Shown here piece by piece: positions 62,900-64,000 of a stretch of 64,000 bases of DNA (the stretch's first letter is position 1; each line of letters starts with the position of its first letter). The notes under the pieces were generated by a model, which made no database searches, had not been told where the DNA came from, and was given only the letters and a program-made list of their open reading frames with translations. The translations under genes were made by a program, and so were the position numbers. The DNA comes from Serratia liquefaciens (GTDB lineage: Bacteria; Pseudomonadota; Gammaproteobacteria; Enterobacterales; Enterobacteriaceae), in NCBI GenBank assembly GCA_012719855.1, contig JAAXZN010000003.1, positions 248,001 to 312,000 of the forward strand, in the 5' to 3' direction.

Positions 62900-64000
62900 T
62901 TACTGCGCATTTTTTGCCGGACTTAGCGTAAAGATTTTTGGATTTTTGCCTATCCACTGCGCCGCCAGTCCGTTGAGTTGTTCAACGGTTACGGCATCCA
63001 GCAAAGCGTCTTCCTGAGCCAACGACGCAAAGTTTCCGTCATCAGCCGCCACCTGCGCCAAGGTGTCTGTCCAATAGCTGGCGCTGTTTTGGCTGGCCTG
63101 TTGTTCGATCCGCCAGGCCTTCTTCGCCTTAATCAACTCTTGCTGGCTGACGCCTTCGCGCGCGGTCTGATGCAAAACTTTCAGGGCTATGTCGCTCAGC
63201 TCTTTGGCGCGTTGTGGCGCAACGGTAAAATTGAGACGTGCCAGATAGTAAGGTTGCGGTAACTTGGCCAGCAACTGTGAGAACCCCAACGTATAAACCC
63301 CACTGGCCTGTTCTCGCAGGGCATAACGCAGGCGCAGGCTGACAATTTTATCCAGCAGTTGTAAACCGAGCTGGTTCGATTGCGACCATGCCGCGTCGGC
63401 CGAGAATTGCATGCTGACCATGGTTTTAGGGCTGCTGGCCAGCGGATAATCGGCGTTGAGGCTACGGTGTATTGGCACAATGCCAAGATCCCGCCACTGG
63501 GAACGCTGCGTTGACGCCGGCAATGCGCCCGGCCAACGTTCCACCCATGTTTGCAAGCGACGCAGGTCTATCGCCCCGCTGAGGGTTAACGTCATGTCCT
63601 GAGTCGCAGCAAACAGTTGCTGATGTCGCCGGGACAAACTTTCGACGCTGAAATCGCGCCACGCGCCCTCTGGCGTCATCAATAACCGATCGCCATTTTG
63701 GTAGGCTGCCCGGGTCAGATGGTCCAGAAACTGCCGTTCGACCGGTTGTTTTGCCAGACTGAGGGCAAAGGCCTGTTTTTGCTGTTCCAGTTTGTTGGCA
63801 TCGAACTGCGGCGCGGTGATTTTCAGATATAACAGCTGTAACAACGTTTCCAACTGTTCCGGCGGTGCCGAACCCCGCAGCCCGTGATAAAGCATTTCAT
63901 CATAGGGCGTGAGGCTAATGTCGTTCTGCTTGTTCAGCCTGGCAAACTGACGGGCACTGTACTGGCCGTAGCCACTGGCTTCTGGCAAACGCATGGCCCA
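62900..64000 (-). CDS. M16-family peptidase, C-terminal part (5' end outside window)
   Basis: The frame is open to the last base, so the start lies beyond 64000. The visible 366 residues correspond to the C-terminal half of a PqqL/pitrilysin-type M16 protein: helical/sheet repeats such as ISLTPYDEMLYHGLRGSAPP, MTLTLSGAIDLRRLQTWVER, RYALREQASGVYTLGFSQLL, and GVSQQELIKAKKAWR. The HxxEH zinc motif belongs to the first half and is not in view, so activity cannot be judged. Such periplasmic peptidases are often iron-regulated. It is convergent with the EamA gene. Confidence 0.8.
   Translation of the reverse strand, partial: WAMRLPEASGYGQYSARQFARLNKQNDISLTPYDEMLYHGLRGSAPPEQLETLLQLLYLKITAPQFDANKLEQQKQAFALSLAKQPVERQFLDHLTRAAYQNGDRLLMTPEGAWRDFSVESLSRRHQQLFAATQDMTLTLSGAIDLRRLQTWVERWPGALPASTQRSQWRDLGIVPIHRSLNADYPLASSPKTMVSMQFSADAAWSQSNQLGLQLLDKIVSLRLRYALREQASGVYTLGFSQLLAKLPQPYYLARLNFTVAPQRAKELSDIALKVLHQTAREGVSQQELIKAKKAWRIEQQASQNSASYWTDTLAQVAADDGNFASLAQEDALLDAVTVEQLNGLAAQWIGKNPKIFTLSPAKNAQ

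Overview
This is a 64 kb chromosomal window from a gram-negative gamma-proteobacterium. The gene set (dsdC/dsdX, tehA, the ygcU-ygcW-yqcE-ygcE-ygcP-ygcS group, ggt) points to Enterobacterales, most likely Serratia or a close relative; this is my recollection of gene neighbourhoods, not a search result. Coding density is ordinary. No rRNA, tRNA, CRISPR array, intact insertion sequence or prophage was seen.

Layout: (1) 0-4.5 kb: the end of a LuxR-type regulator, a two-gene membrane operon, a PAS-PAS-PAS-LuxR regulator whose flanks carry three copies of one decamer, a CsbD-like stress protein and a cupin. (2) 4.5-9 kb: an accessory patch with a 26 bp direct repeat ahead of two orphan genes, a MerR / old-yellow-enzyme pair with a textbook 19 bp-spacer promoter, and a deletion scar joining the 3' ends of a TetR gene and an ABC-type membrane gene. 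(3) 9-13.4 kb: dsdX and dsdC (D-serine uptake and its activator) without dsdA, then a secreted type-B carboxylesterase. (4) 13.7-17 kb: a copper-associated DUF2946 protein and a TonB-dependent copper receptor with a Met/His-rich repeat, then a frameshifted small gene. (5) 17.4-23.2 kb: a Csu-type (spore-coat-U) chaperone-usher fimbrial operon followed by a regulator that appears to fuse a LuxR-type HTH to an IS3 OrfA-type HTH. (6) 23.4-26.2 kb: tehA and a LysR/quinone-reductase divergent pair.

(7) 26.2-37.9 kb is the most interesting part: a carbohydrate-like catabolic locus with ygcW-ygcU (SDR and FAD oxidase) divergent from yqcE-ygcE (MFS transporter, broken by an amber codon, and FGGY kinase), then ygcP (GlpP-like antiterminator), a LysR regulator, ygcS (transporter), a formaldehyde-activating-enzyme-like protein, an aldo/keto reductase and an aldehyde dehydrogenase. 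The two divergent leaders each carry an intrinsic terminator built from the same two conserved sequence blocks, and a CRP-like site lies between them. I infer that YgcP controls both leaders by RNA-binding antitermination.

(8) 37.9-46.7 kb: a MarR-GNAT regulator with a 14 bp perfect operator-like palindrome, a YheO/DauR-like regulator, a quinone-oxidoreductase/LysR convergent pair, glutamate dehydrogenase, an acyl-CoA ligase, a PfpI protein and a small unknown. (9) 46.9-55.1 kb: a complete RND tripartite efflux operon and a DHA2 drug exporter divergent from its TetR regulator. (10) 55.1-64 kb: a Tat-exported agmatine-deiminase-like enzyme, a LysR regulator, gamma-glutamyltranspeptidase, a DUF3857/transglutaminase-like exported protein with a Fur-like box upstream, an XRE-cupin/EamA divergent pair, and the 3' part of an M16 peptidase running off the end.
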